DNA of 64,000 nucleotides from Diphasiastrum complanatum (Eukaryota > Streptophyta > Lycopodiopsida > Lycopodiales > Lycopodiaceae). The position numbers were made by a program, and so were the translations under genes. The stretch spans positions 11,965,955 to 12,029,954 of the forward strand of contig CM055108.1 of the NCBI GenBank assembly GCA_029204225.1, read 5' to 3'. Shown piece after piece: positions 31,118 through 45,306 of this stretch. The notes under the pieces are model-generated. The model saw nothing but the letters and a program-made list of their open reading frames with translations, ran no database searches and was not told where the DNA came from. Position 1 is the first letter of the stretch; each line of letters starts with the position of its first letter.

Positions 31118-34100
31118 GCTCCCTCTCAAAGTGGGCAGTTGGATTAACCCCAATCTTTTTTGCTGCTTCTCGAACAAAGCTTTACTGAGTGGCTTTGTAA
31201 AGATATCAGCTGTCATTTCCTCTGTGGATATGAAGACTGTCTTCAGTATATTCTTCTCAACTAAGTCCCGAATTACATGATACTTGATAGCAATGTGCTT
31301 CGTTTTCGAGTGAAATACAGGATCTTTCGTAAGATAGATTGCTGAAGTGTTATCCATTAACAAGACATAAGGTTCAGAACTAGATTCATCAAGTCCTTCC
31401 AATATCTATTTAATCTAGATCAGCTCGTTTGCCATCTTGATTGTTGCTACATATTCCGCTTCACAAGAAGATTGAGCTACTATTGTTTGCTTCTTGCTAA
31501 TCCAGAGTATTGCTACACCAGATGCTAGAGTACAACCTCCTGAAATACTTTTGCTAGCATCCTTCATGGATGCCCAGCTTGCATCACTGTAAGATTCGAT
31601 GTGAAATCCAAGTTCCTTCGAATAACACAGTCCATAGTCTTTCGTTTCCTAGAGATATTGTAGTTCTCTCTTTGCCAACTTCCAATGTAACGATTTTGGG
31701 TTCTGATTATATTGGCTCAGCCTGTATACTGCAAACGCTATATCGGGTCTGGTGTTGTCTGCTAGATATAACAATGATTTAATCAGCCTATGATAGGGAT
31801 TTTGGCCATTCGTTTCTCTTCCTTGAGAGTCTACGGACAATCTCCCTTGCTTAGTATTGTTCCAGATATCATGGGAGTATGCACACCCTTGCATTCGATC
31901 ATGTTGAAGTCTTCAATGATCTTTTGAGTGTACTTTTGTTGGTGAAGATACAACTTACCACCTTCAAAGTCTCGCATGATCTGCAAGCCTAGATAGATTT
32001 TAGCTTCTCCTAGGTCAGCGATCTCAAATTTTTCAGAAATATCTCTTTTGACATCTGAAATTAACTTATCTCTTCTTGAGAGGATAAGTATGTCATCAAC
32101 ATAAACAGCTAGAATTATTTCATTTTGGACATGCTTGATATAGACATCTGATTCAGCAAATAGAGGTTTGAAGCCTATGGAATGTCGTGCTTCATCCTTC
32201 TTTCTATACCATTGTCTCGTTGTTTGTTTGAGACCATAAATGCTTTTATTCATGTCACATTCGTATTCTGGATATTCTTGGCTTACAAAACCAAGTGGTT
32301 GGTCCATGAATAAGTCTTCTTCTAATTTTGCATGTAGAAAAGTAGTTTTCTCATCCACAATATGGATTTTCATATCATAAGCCACTGCATACGCGAATAA
32401 CAAGCAAATTGATATATGTTTGACTACCGGTGAAAAAGTATTAGTGTAGTCGATCCCATACTTCTGTGAAAATCCTTTAGCAACTAACCTTGTCTTGTAT
32501 CTGATGTTTTCTCCATCCGGACCTATTTTGATCTTATAGATCTACTTGCATTTGACTGATTTTCTACCATCAGGTATAGGTGCGAGTGTCCATACATTGT
32601 TCTTGTACATGGATGACATTTCGCCATCCATTTCCTAAATCCAGTGATCTTTACCTGGTCCATCTATAGTTTCCTCGAATGTTTGAGGTTCGTCAGAGAA
32701 TCCACAAAATTCGATGTTTGTATTAAAAACATCTTAACCATGTCTTTCTGGTGGTTTTCGTTGTGTGTCTAATCTTCTCACAAGTGGTTTCAAGTTCGAT
32801 TCTGCAAGTTTCAAGTTCGATTCTGATTCGAGCTTTTCTGCTGGAATTTGAACTGGAGATTCGAGTCTGTCAGGCACTCGATCTTGACCTCCCTCTGAAT
32901 CTGGTAGCTTTCTTTCATCTTTTGCTTGTTTTTCTTCTGTTGTCATTGGTAGCTCATAATAATTTTTTAGAATTCCATAGCCAACTAGATCATTGTCTGC
33001 TATGTATTTCGTCTCATCAAATTTAACATCTCAAACATTTTTTATCTTGTCAGTTTCGAGTATATAAACACAATAATATGACGAATGTAACTTGATTCCT
33101 ACCAGAAAACCTTGTTCTGTCTTTTCATCGAGTTTCTTTCTCAGCTTATCTGGTACATGCATATACACTACACATCCAAATGTTCGAATATGTGCAAGAT
33201 TTGGCTTCGACTTCCACCATATCTCATGAGGAGTTTTATCTGGTATTCAAAATTTCAGAATACGATTCTAAAGATAATTTGATGTAGCCACTTCTTCTGC
33301 CCACAACTGTTTTGGTGCTTTCGCATGAGCCATCATACACCTTGCAGGTTCCATTAGTGTACGATTTCTTCGTTCAGCTATTCCATTGTGCTGAGGTGTG
33401 TAAGATGCAGTCTTCGTGTGCATAATACCTCGATCAGTACAGTAAGCTTTGAATTTGTTGAGAATGTACTCACCTCCACGATCTCTGCGAATTTGTTTCA
33501 GCTTATTGCCTGTCTGCTTTTCAGCCCAATTCGTATACTCAACCAATTTCTCGAAAGCTTCAGATTTGGTACAAATAAAGTACACTACAACAAACTTGCT
33601 GAAGTCATCAATAAATGTTATGAAGTACTTTGCATTACCCAATGACAATAGTCCGAATGGTCCACAAATATCTGAATGCACAATTTCAAGTACCTTAGTT
33701 GCTTTATAAACATCCTTACTGAAAGGTATTCTAGTCATCTTGCCTTTAAGACAGGATTGTCGTCATAGCATTCACGAGCTTCTACTTCCTCCTTAACTCT
33801 GTCTATTGCCTTTTGAAGTGTCATTGTCGCATCTTTCGCCAGTAAGGTTCGAGTTGTGTGGAATGACATTGGTAGGGCTTAAAAAAATAACTAAGTTGTT
33901 TTTTCTTAGATATTGTATTCTTAGCACCAGAATTATGCAAGGAAATAAACAGATCTTTAATCTTTTGCACGAATGTGTTCAGGTCTTTGTCGTCCCACTG
34001 TAGGTAAGTTAATTGGTCTTCCAAGAACATGATCTGATTACGAGATCGAGTCTCGTTCTTGGTTTGCGATTCTTCCCATAAATCCTTTGCATTTGAAATT

Positions 34101-34354
34101 GATCTAAGATCTAGCATTATATTGTCATGCACTGAAGTCACAATAATTGCTATAGCTTTGTCATTTTTTAAACTCCATTTTTGAAGTTCTTTGCCAGGAG
34201 TAGCTTTTGGCTTCTCGTCAATTGGTTCTACCCATTGCCATAGACCTTCGCCCTTCAACAAGAGTGAAGTCTTTAATTTCCAAATCAAGTAGTTTGAACC
34301 TTCTGGGTCCAAGATTGTAGTGATCTTAGCTTGAATATTGGTGATTAATGACAT
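31118..34354 (-). pseudogene. Copia A gag-pol, internally deleted
   Basis: From ATG 34354: gag (YLIWKLKTSLLLKGEGLWQW, LTYLQWDDKDLNTFVQKI) to about 33821, then directly integrase (VLEIVHSDICGPFG, RRDRGGEYI, TPQHNGIAERRNRTLMEPAR) from 33738. RT follows (AVAYDMKIHIVDEKTTFLHA, YGLKQTTRQWY, LAVYVDDILILS, EIADLGEAKIYLGLQI), then the RNase H region (LLMDNTSAIYLTKDPVFHSK, KHIAIKYHVIRDLV). Zinc knuckle, protease and the integrase HHCC finger are missing between 33830 and 33740, apparently by deletion. The YVDD site survives but several stops separate the blocks. Confidence 0.82.
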
Positions 34355-34456
34355 CTTTTAATTTTGAATAGGCTCTAGATAGCAGCTTACTGATAGATGT
34401 ATGAAGAATGCTGAGAGGGATGCGAAGATACCACTGTATCAACTTTAATTCCGTAT

Positions 34457-34468
34457 GATCTGATACCA
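34457..34468 (-). promoter_or_regulatory. Primer-binding site of copia A
   Basis: Reads TGGTATCAGATC on the minus strand, one base from the standard initiator-Met site, 103 bp before the gag ATG. Confidence 0.75.
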
Positions 34469-34915
34469 CTATAGTAAAAATAGTATTTATTCTTCCACAG
34501 AGAACACAATGCAAGTTTGAATAAATCAAACTAATATCAATGTCTTCAATCGCAATTTTATCTGATCTATGTACTAATAGAGCAATATTTGTTCTGATTG
34601 AATATGCATGTGAAAATTATATGCGGAAGTAAGAGACAACTTAAGACAATTTAGACAATAAAAAACTATTGATCAAAAACGAACTTTTATAATTCTGAAT
34701 ATGATTCATCAATATACATCTCTTGTTGTCTTATCTCGCTATTTTGTCTCTGATTGAGTGAGTTACAACGAGTAGTGCACATGTATTTATATTGTTACAG
34801 GACAAGTCCTTTTGCCTTTTATTTACAGGTCTTTTGGCCTTTTAATGTTGTAATAGTGACAATTCTTGAGCTTGAAGAAGAAATCTAGAATATTTTGTGA
34901 ACTGTTCAAGACATG
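34469..34915 (-). repeat. 5' LTR of copia A (truncated)
   Basis: Shares tgattcatcaatatacatct and about 180 following bases with 30560-30740. It is cut near 34915, where copia B gag/protease sequence begins. Confidence 0.65.
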
Positions 34916-35631
34916 TGTTGTGTAGCTCCAAAATCGAGGAACCATTCCTTTGACTGTTTGACATAGCGATGGCTCACCATGAAGACTTTCTGCTTATCAT
35001 CATCTTCGATCTTTTGCTTGGTGTCGGTTGCATGAGCTTATTGATCGGGCTTCTTCTTCTTCTTGTCATTGTTGAACTTCAAGGCTCGACAGTTCTAGAT
35101 CTCATGATGGTCTCTTGCAGTACCTGCAGAAGAGTCTTTTCTTGTTGTTCTGAACAGGGCTGATTCTGGGACTTCTATGACTACTTTTGACTGTTGTTAG
35201 TTTGTCGAACAACTTTCTTCTTCTGTTGCTTTCTTGAGCCCTTCTTTGAGAATAATGCTTGTGAGTCGTTGATGGAGGATGAAGATGCTCCACCTCTACT
35301 TGTTTCCTCTTGTAGCAGCATAATCATGACTCTGGATAATGTGATGTTTAAGTGTATGAAAACTATCATCACCCAATTTTCACAAGAAGATGGCAAGCTT
35401 GACAATAAGGTCGTTATAGCATCAAAGGGTGATCAAGATGAAAGCCTTGCCATCCTTGAGCTTCCATTTGGAAATGGCTTGCTCATCGACACCGGGTTGT
35501 AGTTCGATTCCAGCGACTATTTCCCACAATTCTTTGGTCATCAGTACTACTCTCATTTTGAAGTTCCATAAATGGTAGTTCAAACCATTCAGTTTCTCTA
35601 CCATTAGAGCAGACTGTGATTGTGAATCCAT
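34916..35631 (-). pseudogene. Copia B gag/protease fragment
   Basis: Starts at ATG 35631 (MDSQSQSALMVEKLNG, YHLWNFKMRVVL). Later frames give LPSSCENWVM, the knuckle LFCRYCKRP and, near 34950, WFLDFGATQHM, the protease active-site region with Phe for Ser. Several frameshifts occur. Copia A truncates it. Confidence 0.7.
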
Positions 35632-35779
35632 TTGAAATCTCAATATGAGTATATGCAGATAGTAGATTAATATGACTGAAAATAATAGTAGCAACTGCCT
35701 AAACTATATCAAAACAACTATTATGATATTATATGCTCTAGATCTGCCTTTAGGAATCAGAGAAAGTGATATGATACCA

Positions 35780-36051
35780 TGTTGGGATTCGACAGGTGGA
35801 TCAACCTTCCAATCTTGTTGCAACAAAATGTAGCAGCAGGGAATCCTCAATGCATGAAACTAAGTCTATCGATTTAGTAATCAGACTGACTTCGAAGTCT
35901 TCGAAGTCTGTCCTACTTGATTGATCACAACTTCTAAGTTGCTGGATCGACTAAGTTGGTTCTCTCTCCATGCACAAATTACTTTGATTATAAAATTTAG
36001 CTTTGCGAAAGCGTTGTATCAAATGCAGTTATCAGAGCAAGAAATCGAGCA
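35780..36051 (-). repeat. LTR of copia B
   Basis: 272 bp with TG..CA ends (TGCTCGATTTC to CCCAACA on the minus strand), followed by primer site TGGTATCATATC at 35779-35768 and gag B 137 bp later. The 3' LTR is not in the window. Confidence 0.65.
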
Positions 36052-36061
36052 AGTTTTTTTA

Positions 36062-36924
36062 AGATTGTTGGAATTGGGATGTGTTTCACTAACAGCTTCC
36101 CTATCCCCTCTTACATTGTAAACCTTTTTTCTGCTCATTAGGCTATTGACCCCTAGGTGGTTAGGTATGTCATCAAAGTATTTTTCAGCCCTAATAGCAT
36201 CTTCTAGGGCTTTTGGATGGTTCCTACGAACATCCCCTTGATAATCTTTTGGTAACCCATCAATAAACATTAACATTTGTACCTTAGGTGGAATGTCACT
36301 ATAAAGTGGATTCAGGTAGGAGTTGAAAATCTCACGTTGATTGGTCATGTGTTGAGTTGCTCTAGAATAAAAAAACCATGAATCATCCAAAAATGCACTT
36401 TGGTCTTTGACCATAAATGCGCCTTCGTCCACTTTGACCTGGGGAGATGATGAAACTGTGTTTGCTTGTTGATCAAGTTGCTTGGTTGCATTCTTCGCAT
36501 GGAGAATTCGGCAATCCTTGATCTCATGGTTATTGCGCTTGCAATACTTGCAAAACATCGTCTACTTCGACTATGGATTTGATGATTGTCCTTGACTTTG
36601 AGTCGGCTTCTGATTTGTTGCAGCCTTCTTGGAGCTTTTCTGCTTCTATCGCTTAGAGCCTTTGTTGACATATAGAGCCTGAGAGGAGGAAGTAGACAAA
36701 GTGTCTTGACTTCTTCTATTGTCTTCTTGCAGCAACATAGTGATAACTCTAGTAAGAGTTAAATCTGAATGTGTCGATATGATCATCACCCAATTTTCAT
36801 ATGTAGAGGGCAAGCTTGAAAGCAATGTCATAATTGCATCTTGATCGTCTATGACTGATCCGACAGCGGCCATCTGTTGCAAGAGATTCTTAAACTGCTG
36901 AAAAGTTCCTGGATATATACACAT
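36062..36924 (-). pseudogene. Chimeric copia gag/protease joined to gypsy gag
   Basis: Read from 36924: copia gag (LLSSLPSTYENWVMIIS, TRVITMLLQEDN), knuckle MFCKYCKRNNHEIKDC at 36558, and the protease start DDSWFFYSRATQHMT. The same open frame then passes at about 36315 into a gypsy gag segment, SDIPPKVQMLMFIDGLPKDY through VSETHPNSNN. That segment is near-identical to the gag at 55346-56256. It ends at 36062, beside the copia B LTR. The join is in frame and shares the string TACYTGAAT. Confidence 0.8.
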
Positions 36925-37402
36925 GGCTAATTTATTAAAAGAATAGTTAATCTGTATTTTACAATTAGGATTAAGTCACTACGTGATGTTGGCAGTCGCC
37001 TTCGAACAATATCTTAGTATGTTAGAGATTCTGTCCGGTCGTGAAGAAGGTACTGATGAGCCTCCGATTGTTCGAGTCGACTTTTGAAGTTGATATTGAC
37101 ATACGAGATGAAGTCGAATTGTCAATGTCGGGTGTCCGACGAATAGTCGATGTCGGTTGAGTAGATGTGACCGACGAATAGCTGGGATAGGCCGAATAGT
37201 CGAAGGGTGGCCGAATAGTCTGTGTCAGCTGAGTCATCATGACACTGTCATTTATTCCTTTGTCTGCAGGCTGTCAGGAAACGAGTGTATTTCTATAGGG
37301 TATGCGACTTTACAAGTATTTACAATAGCTAGTGAATGGATCTAGATTAGCAGAGAGATAGAGATGGAGAGGAGAGAAATCCAACAGCAAATATTTCCAA
37401 CA
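36925..37402 (-). repeat. Unassigned LTR-like stretch with CGAATAGTC repeats
   Basis: Between the copia gag remnant and 37402, where TGTTGGAAATATTTGC could be an LTR start on the minus strand. Around 37138-37225 the word CCGAATAGTC or GACGAATAGTC occurs four times at about 20-28 bp spacing. Confidence 0.35.
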
Positions 37403-38250
37403 TGATCCACCAACAATTGTACGTCGATATCTTTCATAGTAAATTTGTCATTTACAATTGTGCAACCAGATACATAAAGTTCTATATCCATATTTAAAGC
37501 CACATAAGAGCAGCATCAAATAACCTTTGCCACAAGGCATCAATTAGTAAGTGGTCAATATACTCAATTCTAGACCACTTTGTAGCATACCTAATCTTTT
37601 AGAATGCCTTTTACCTTTCGGTGAATGAGAATGGAGGGGATGGGCTGTTGATCCATGACCTCATGTTTGAAAGTCGTGTAGAGAATAGTATCACACAAAA
37701 GCAAATACATTCATAGATACCAAAGCGCGTAAGCCTCATAATCTTTATCTTTCTGCGAAGGAGTGACTGATCATACTCTCACGAAAGGATCAAAGTCCCA
37801 CACGTCTTATCAAAGATCTATGTGGGCGCTGCATGCGTAAAGGACTAACATATTCGACAGACAAAAAAAATCCACCAGTAGGTACGAATGCATTTTTTGC
37901 ATCCTTCTACAGAAGTTTGTTACGTGTTATATGCAAATTCCTTGAAATCTAGTTGCCGTGTGATCTTCAGTTGGTTCAGATGCCTTCAAACCGCCAAATT
38001 CTAGCTTCTCATGCACCTTCTCATTGCATGCTACAGGCTAACATTACGCACAAAGTTTCAGCTTTAGGAAATAATATGCAAAGCAGAACATTAGTGCCTG
38101 CACGTACAATTTCCATCCTCTTTGCAGTCATGGTGCATTATACAGGCTGGATTTGCACCAGTGGGCCATCTAGGGACTCCCTAAGATTTCCTTTATGGGA
38201 TTCCTATCTGATATTATCAAAAAATTGTCACGAGTCACCAACCATTTCCC
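37403..38250 (+). promoter_or_regulatory. Upstream region of the dehydrin gene
   Basis: AT-rich, without recognisable transposon coding. An ACGTGT core (ABRE-like) is at 37922-37927, 435 bp before the start codon. No CCGAC drought-response core was noticed. Confidence 0.4.
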
Positions 38251-38257
38251 TATATAA
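38251..38257 (+). promoter_or_regulatory. TATA box of dehydrin gene
   Basis: TATATAA, 106 bp upstream of the ATG at 38357. Transcription would start near 38280-38290, leaving a leader of about 70 bp. Confidence 0.75.
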
Positions 38258-38356
38258 CTCAGGCTTGTGCTCTTATTAGTCCACAGCGGCACTACTGATA
38301 GTCTTACATTTTCAGTTGCAGTAGTGATAGTCTTACTAGTTTTAGTGCTTCTAGTG

Positions 38357-39200
38357 ATGGCTCAAGAACAAGTATGCGAGCAACGGGATGACAATCTCTT
38401 TGTATTAGGCTTCCGAGAAGATAAGGTAGCTTCGGCTCATATTGAGAGCGTCAAGTTAACTGCTACTGAAGTTGGGTCTGGACGCAAAGAAACCGTAGCG
38501 ATCTATAAACCAGGAGAAAATGTTAAGGAAGAAGTTTTCGTGGAGAAGCGTCATCAAGTGCTTCGGAGAAGTGGGAGCTCAGTAAGCACTCTTTGCTTTA
38601 TTCCAAAAAGAAATGTAGTTTACGCCTTGACTTTGCTATGTACGTGATGATTAAATCACTAAGAACCATGTTTGGGCGACCTATTTATTCTGCTGCTTTG
38701 TAGTAGATTTGGGTTGTGAACTGTGATAAGAGATTGAGGCTACTATACTCAAGAATCAAGATACGTGCTTGTTCTCCTAATATGAGAGTAGAATTTCCTG
38801 TACACCGCCAGTATGGCTATGTGTTTTAGCTACGTACATAATACAACCCTATTTACTTATTCAGTGCCTTAAAGATTATGAGGTGATCTCTTATGGAAGC
38901 AAAGCGTTTGTTAAGTGACAGTATTTCTTTGTTGGACAGTCAAGTAGCAGTAGCAGCAGTGACGAAGAAGAGTTTTGCGAAAAGAAGGAATACCGCCGTC
39001 ACAAGAAGGAAAGCATAAAAGATAAGTTGAAGCATCTCTTGCCAGGTCACAAAAAGGAAAACTGCGAATCAGTACAAATTGAGAAGGTGCATGTCGAGAA
39101 AAAGCACGGCGGTTGGTTTGGCAAGAAAGAAGATTGTTCTGAGTCTGTGACTGTAAAACGCTTCGAGGAGATTAAGAAACACAGGGGAAATCATTGCTAG
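38357..39200 (+). CDS. Dehydrin (F-, S- and one K-segment), two exons
   Basis: Group 2 LEA protein that protects membranes and proteins during dehydration or cold. Exon 1 is 38357-38581 (75 codons), the intron 38582-38939 (GTAAGC...ACAG, 358 bp), exon 2 38940-39200 (86 codons plus stop), giving 161 residues without a break. Residues 8-20 (EQRDDNLFVLGF) resemble an F-segment. RSG followed by nine Ser and DEEE (about 71-86) is the S-segment, and the intron splits it, as in other plant dehydrins. KKESIKDKLKHLLPG (about 97-111) is the single K-segment. A KKHGGWFGKKED block follows. The frame is open upstream to 38267, but that would start only 10 bp after the TATA box, so 38357 is chosen. Unusually, it has five Cys and one Trp; typical dehydrins have neither. 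Confidence 0.85.
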
Positions 39201-40037
<837 letters not shown>

Positions 40038-40119
40038 CCTATATATAATGAATCGTGTGGCAAAAGCTTGCAGCATTGATATAAAATTGCATAGTGTAAA
40101 AATGAATGCTCCCAACACT

Positions 40120-40341
40120 CCTTAAACCAACATTCTCTCTACACGTTCTACAACAACATTTGCCCAATGTTTTGTCTGATGTTTCATTCATTGTCGTCTT
40201 GTCTTCAAGTTTCTTCAAAAAATCTGCTGCACGATTCCTACAATCAAATGCACTATGGCCCTTTTTGTTGCAGTAGAAATATTTGAAACTTCTCTTCTTG
40301 ATATGAGATTGTTTCACTTGATGAAAAACCAGAATTTTCAA
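40120..40341 (-). pseudogene. Copia gag zinc-knuckle scrap
   Basis: Minus-strand KKRSFKYFYCNKKGHSAFDC has a CX4HX4C remnant with the first Cys lost (Tyr or Phe), typical of a copia gag C-terminus. It is followed by a Lys/Asp-rich stretch. No pol was recognised nearby. Confidence 0.5.
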
Positions 40342-42164
<1,823 letters not shown>

Positions 42165-42169
42165 AGTAT

Positions 42170-44490
42170 CTAGTTTCATATCACCCCCTCTTGCTTTGAA
42201 AACTATCTAAATATTTGGTAATATACCATTAAGAGGCACACCGCTTGAAGGATTATAAAACGACCCCCAAATAGACTGCCAACCTAAGGAAATGCTAACA
42301 GAAGTCGGTCTATACCACAATTACAGCTCAAGCTCCATTGGGAGTCTAAAGCGTTCATGACCACCGGCACTTTCAATGGCAATCAGTAAGGCAAGTTTCT
42401 AACGGTCAACAGGCAATTTTCTGATATAGCCTAGGGAACTTTGAAATGGAAAAGAGATCACGCGTGTAAGCCCTGGCTTTTGAGATACCGATAGAATATA
42501 CAAGTATGACTTGTGAATGAGCTAAAATTCACTTAACGAGTGAGGTGAAATAGGGTTAGATGTTGAATGAACGCCTAATCTTCATCTGACCCATTTGCAT
42601 AGACTTCGAGAATATTTGTTACTAATGGTAGTATGGTCTGCAATTGGACCATAAAGATGGTATAAAACTTCACAAGTTCAGAGTCATGAAGATCTCCAAA
42701 ACCATGAGCTGGAGTCTTTCTCAAATACCGTGGAGCCAAAATGTGATGAGGCACAATTCGAGCAATGATAGACAAGCAAGATAGAAGATACTATAGACTC
42801 TACACTCCCCTTCGGATGCAGCAAACAATCAAACCGACTCCTCTCCTCAATTGGGCTATGGAGTCAATATAAGAAACGCACCCTAGAATCTCACCATTTA
42901 TGACTTAGGGTTTGTTAAAGAATGGCAATTACAAGCCAACACTGCATATGGGCAACAAAGGACATTTTGTTTGGTGCAAATGTCACTAGTCACACTACGA
43001 CTTATGTCGTTTTAGGGAATCAGTGATATCAATGTTATGCATACAAGAAAGATACATGCAATCTTCAACTCCATATTGTCCACTCACACTGTCTTGGACC
43101 GTCAACTCCATATAAAAAAAACAAACAATATGCATAAACGTCTTCAATGCATGAATGTCAGAAATGGGACACTCGTTTTGCTTTTGGCACTTTTTAGACA
43201 ACAAGGTTAACCCAATACTTTTATCTTCAAATAACTTTGAGATAACAAGACCACGCTATGATGGCCAGAAAGCACAGGGCAAATTGGGCCAATGACAGGT
43301 TCCTCCATGCAGGTAGGAAAGGTGGGAAATGGAGTGCACGAGCATTGAATCGATTTCCCATCTCCCAATATTGGCAACAAATCTCACACAATGATTTATT
43401 TTTAGAACAGTGATTTCGCAGGTCTTAAGGCCTTTCCAGTCAATGATTTGAGACAATTGTTTGGCCTCCCTGACCTGCGACTGATAGGGTTTTTGAATGA
43501 CTGTAGTGAGCACGTCAGGTCCTTTGGCGGCTGCCGATTGGAAGAAGGCAAAGTTGCCACAGGCAAGGCTACCAAATAGGCCTCAGGCCTGAGGTCAGGG
43601 TTAAATCGCAGGAAAAGGGAGAGCGAGCCGTTGGTAGAGAGGTCAAGGCATGAAGGGAGCCGCAGATTGGAAGAAGGCCACAGGCCAGCGATCCACGATG
43701 GGAGGTTGCTGGAATAGCTTGTGAGATTGGCGATGACACGACTTTTGGACAGGTAGGCCTCTTTTTCTTCCACGTAGGCAGGGAAGAGCGGGCCACATTT
43801 ACCACACAGGGATGAAGGAGTCGCAGGCAGCAAGAGAAGCACAATTCTATGGTTTCCTTCACTTAAGCAGGATCGTGGATAGGTGAAGGAGAAAAGTGGG
43901 GCAGATTGGCCTCAACAACAGCTTGGCAGCAACGAGCTAACAGCAGGGAGCATGGCTAGGCAGGGCTAGGCAGCCGTTGGGTAGAAGAGTGAGCGCAGAC
44001 AGATCTGTAGGAAGGCAGATCCACGGGCAGGCAAAGTCAGGGTAGCAAGGAAACGTAGATAGGAGAATGTAGGAGGGAAAAGCCCACAGTGGATCCTAAA
44101 ATCAGGGAGGTAGAGAGCCACAACAAGGATAGCAGAGAAACGTAGATAGGAGAATGCAGGACAAGCAGGAGAGGGCCGTGGGCTATCTTCCAAGGACATC
44201 CAACAACACCCTTATAAACAAAGCAATGCTTTCAATGCATTCACCATTGGCAGAAAGGAAGGAAGCAGCTCTGTAGATGAATAGATCAGAAAGGTAACCA
44301 ACAATGGAAAAGCTTTCATATGGGCAGAGCAGAACACTGATTTGCAGTTCAAGAGTTTCTATTATAGAGCAATAATCTTCAAGCTGCAAATCAAAAGCAC
44401 TATTTCACACTAAACAGGACACTCTCAAGAAAGTAATCTTTGAGCAAAAAACAATCACAACTGATGCACAAACTTCTCACACTTAAAAAC
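42170..44490. other. No gene recognised; short internal duplications
   Basis: Moderate GC for the window near 43400-44200. Contains the palindrome CCTCAGGCCTGAGG at 43581-43594. gattggaagaaggc occurs twice (about 43537, 43668), and gaaacgtagataggagaatg occurs twice (about 44050, 44138). Open minus frames match nothing known. It may be a non-autonomous element. Confidence 0.35.
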
Positions 44491-44492
44491 AC

Positions 44493-44510
44493 CATTAATC
44501 ACAAATAGAG
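44493..44510. repeat. SINE target-site duplication, left
   Basis: cattaatcacaaatagag, identical to 44597-44614. Confidence 0.9.
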
Positions 44511-44596
44511 ATCATGAGGGGTTGGCTCAGTTGGTTAGCTTGACATCCAAAATTTCTTTGGTCTCAGGTTCGAGCCTTCCCTTGGAAACCAAGAAG
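44511..44596 (+). mobile_element. 86-bp tRNA-derived SINE or tRNA retropseudogene
   Basis: Flanked by perfect 18-bp duplications, so inserted by LINE-type retrotransposition. The body holds RNA polymerase III promoter boxes, A-box TGGCTCAGTTGG at 44523-44534 and B-box GGTTCGAGCCT at 44567-44577, 44 bases apart from start to start. There is no tRNA-unrelated body and no poly(A); it ends accaagaag. It is much shorter than usual plant SINEs, so it is either a minimal SINE or a 3'-truncated copy. Confidence 0.8.
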
Positions 44597-44614
44597 CATT
44601 AATCACAAATAGAG
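44597..44614. repeat. SINE target-site duplication, right
   Basis: Matches 44493-44510. Confidence 0.9.
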
Positions 44615-44768
44615 TCACAAGAAAGTGATTCAAACAACCCTAAGATAGGGAGACAACAATCTTCCAAGCCTCAGATCTTTCTAATTAAGGTGGCAAAGCT
44701 TTTCACAATTCCACAACCTGCAACCACAGAGTTAGAGACAACAAGAGATGACACAAATCTGATCCAAC

Positions 44769-45306
44769 TGTCGCTGAAGCTTTTTCTTCCTTGTTTTTTG
44801 TGTTCGTCCTCTCCTTCTAATTCGCAAACAATTTTTTGTCTTTGAATTTTCTTTTCGTGCGGAAGCTCTTACGAGATCCCAGACACTCAACTACGCATTA
44901 CAGAACATATTTTATTCTAGCAATTAAGAGACACAGCACAAGGCCAAGAGATACACGAAATAGAATGACTATATTGTCAGTTTGGTTTTAGAGCGAGATC
45001 GTCAATGTCTCGCTCGTTGGCGGATTGTCTCTACTCTTTTGTTGTGTTCTGCTCGTTGGCAAACTTTCATGCACAACTATGGTATTTTTGTTTTCTTACT
45101 CTATTCGCTACGTCTCTCTCTGTTTCTTACAGATCTCTATATTCATTATCTCTCTTCTTTCTTCTCTTTTGGTTATGATCCAGAGAGGATCGTTTATACC
45201 TCCGCTGTGGAGTTTACAAGATAGCTAAACGTAGAATCACAAGACTAGTTAACGCTAATCAACTAGTTAGTTAGTCTCCGTCGTTGCTATTCGTTTCAGC
45301 TGGGCA
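44769..45306 (-). repeat. 3' LTR of copia D
   Basis: Plus-strand text begins tgtcgctgaagc and ends gctgggca; paired with 49583-50126. It contains oppositely oriented CT-rich and TTCGTGTTCG-like words. Confidence 0.85.

Larger units (their letters stand above)
30548..34915 (-). mobile_element. Ty1/copia retrotransposon A, truncated LTRs
   Basis: Minus-strand element between two LTR fragments sharing about 200 bp (30548-30740 and 34680-34870). The 5' LTR side carries an initiator-Met-like primer site (34457-34468) and gag starts at 34354. The outer parts of both LTRs differ, so each lost a segment where neighbouring copia pieces join. Coding is deleted between gag and integrase and broken by stops. 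Confidence 0.8.

Noticed and set aside
38267-38356. Upstream in-frame start of the dehydrin giving a hydrophobic leader
   Set aside because: It begins 10 bp after the TATA box, so it would not be in the transcript; dehydrins have no signal peptide.
42575-44389. Several minus-strand frames of 70-146 codons
   Set aside because: They overlap each other in different frames, match no family and cover internally duplicated sequence.
44511-44596. Functional tRNA gene
   Set aside because: A- and B-boxes are present, but the perfect 18-bp flanking duplications show a retroposed copy and a sound acceptor stem was not evident.
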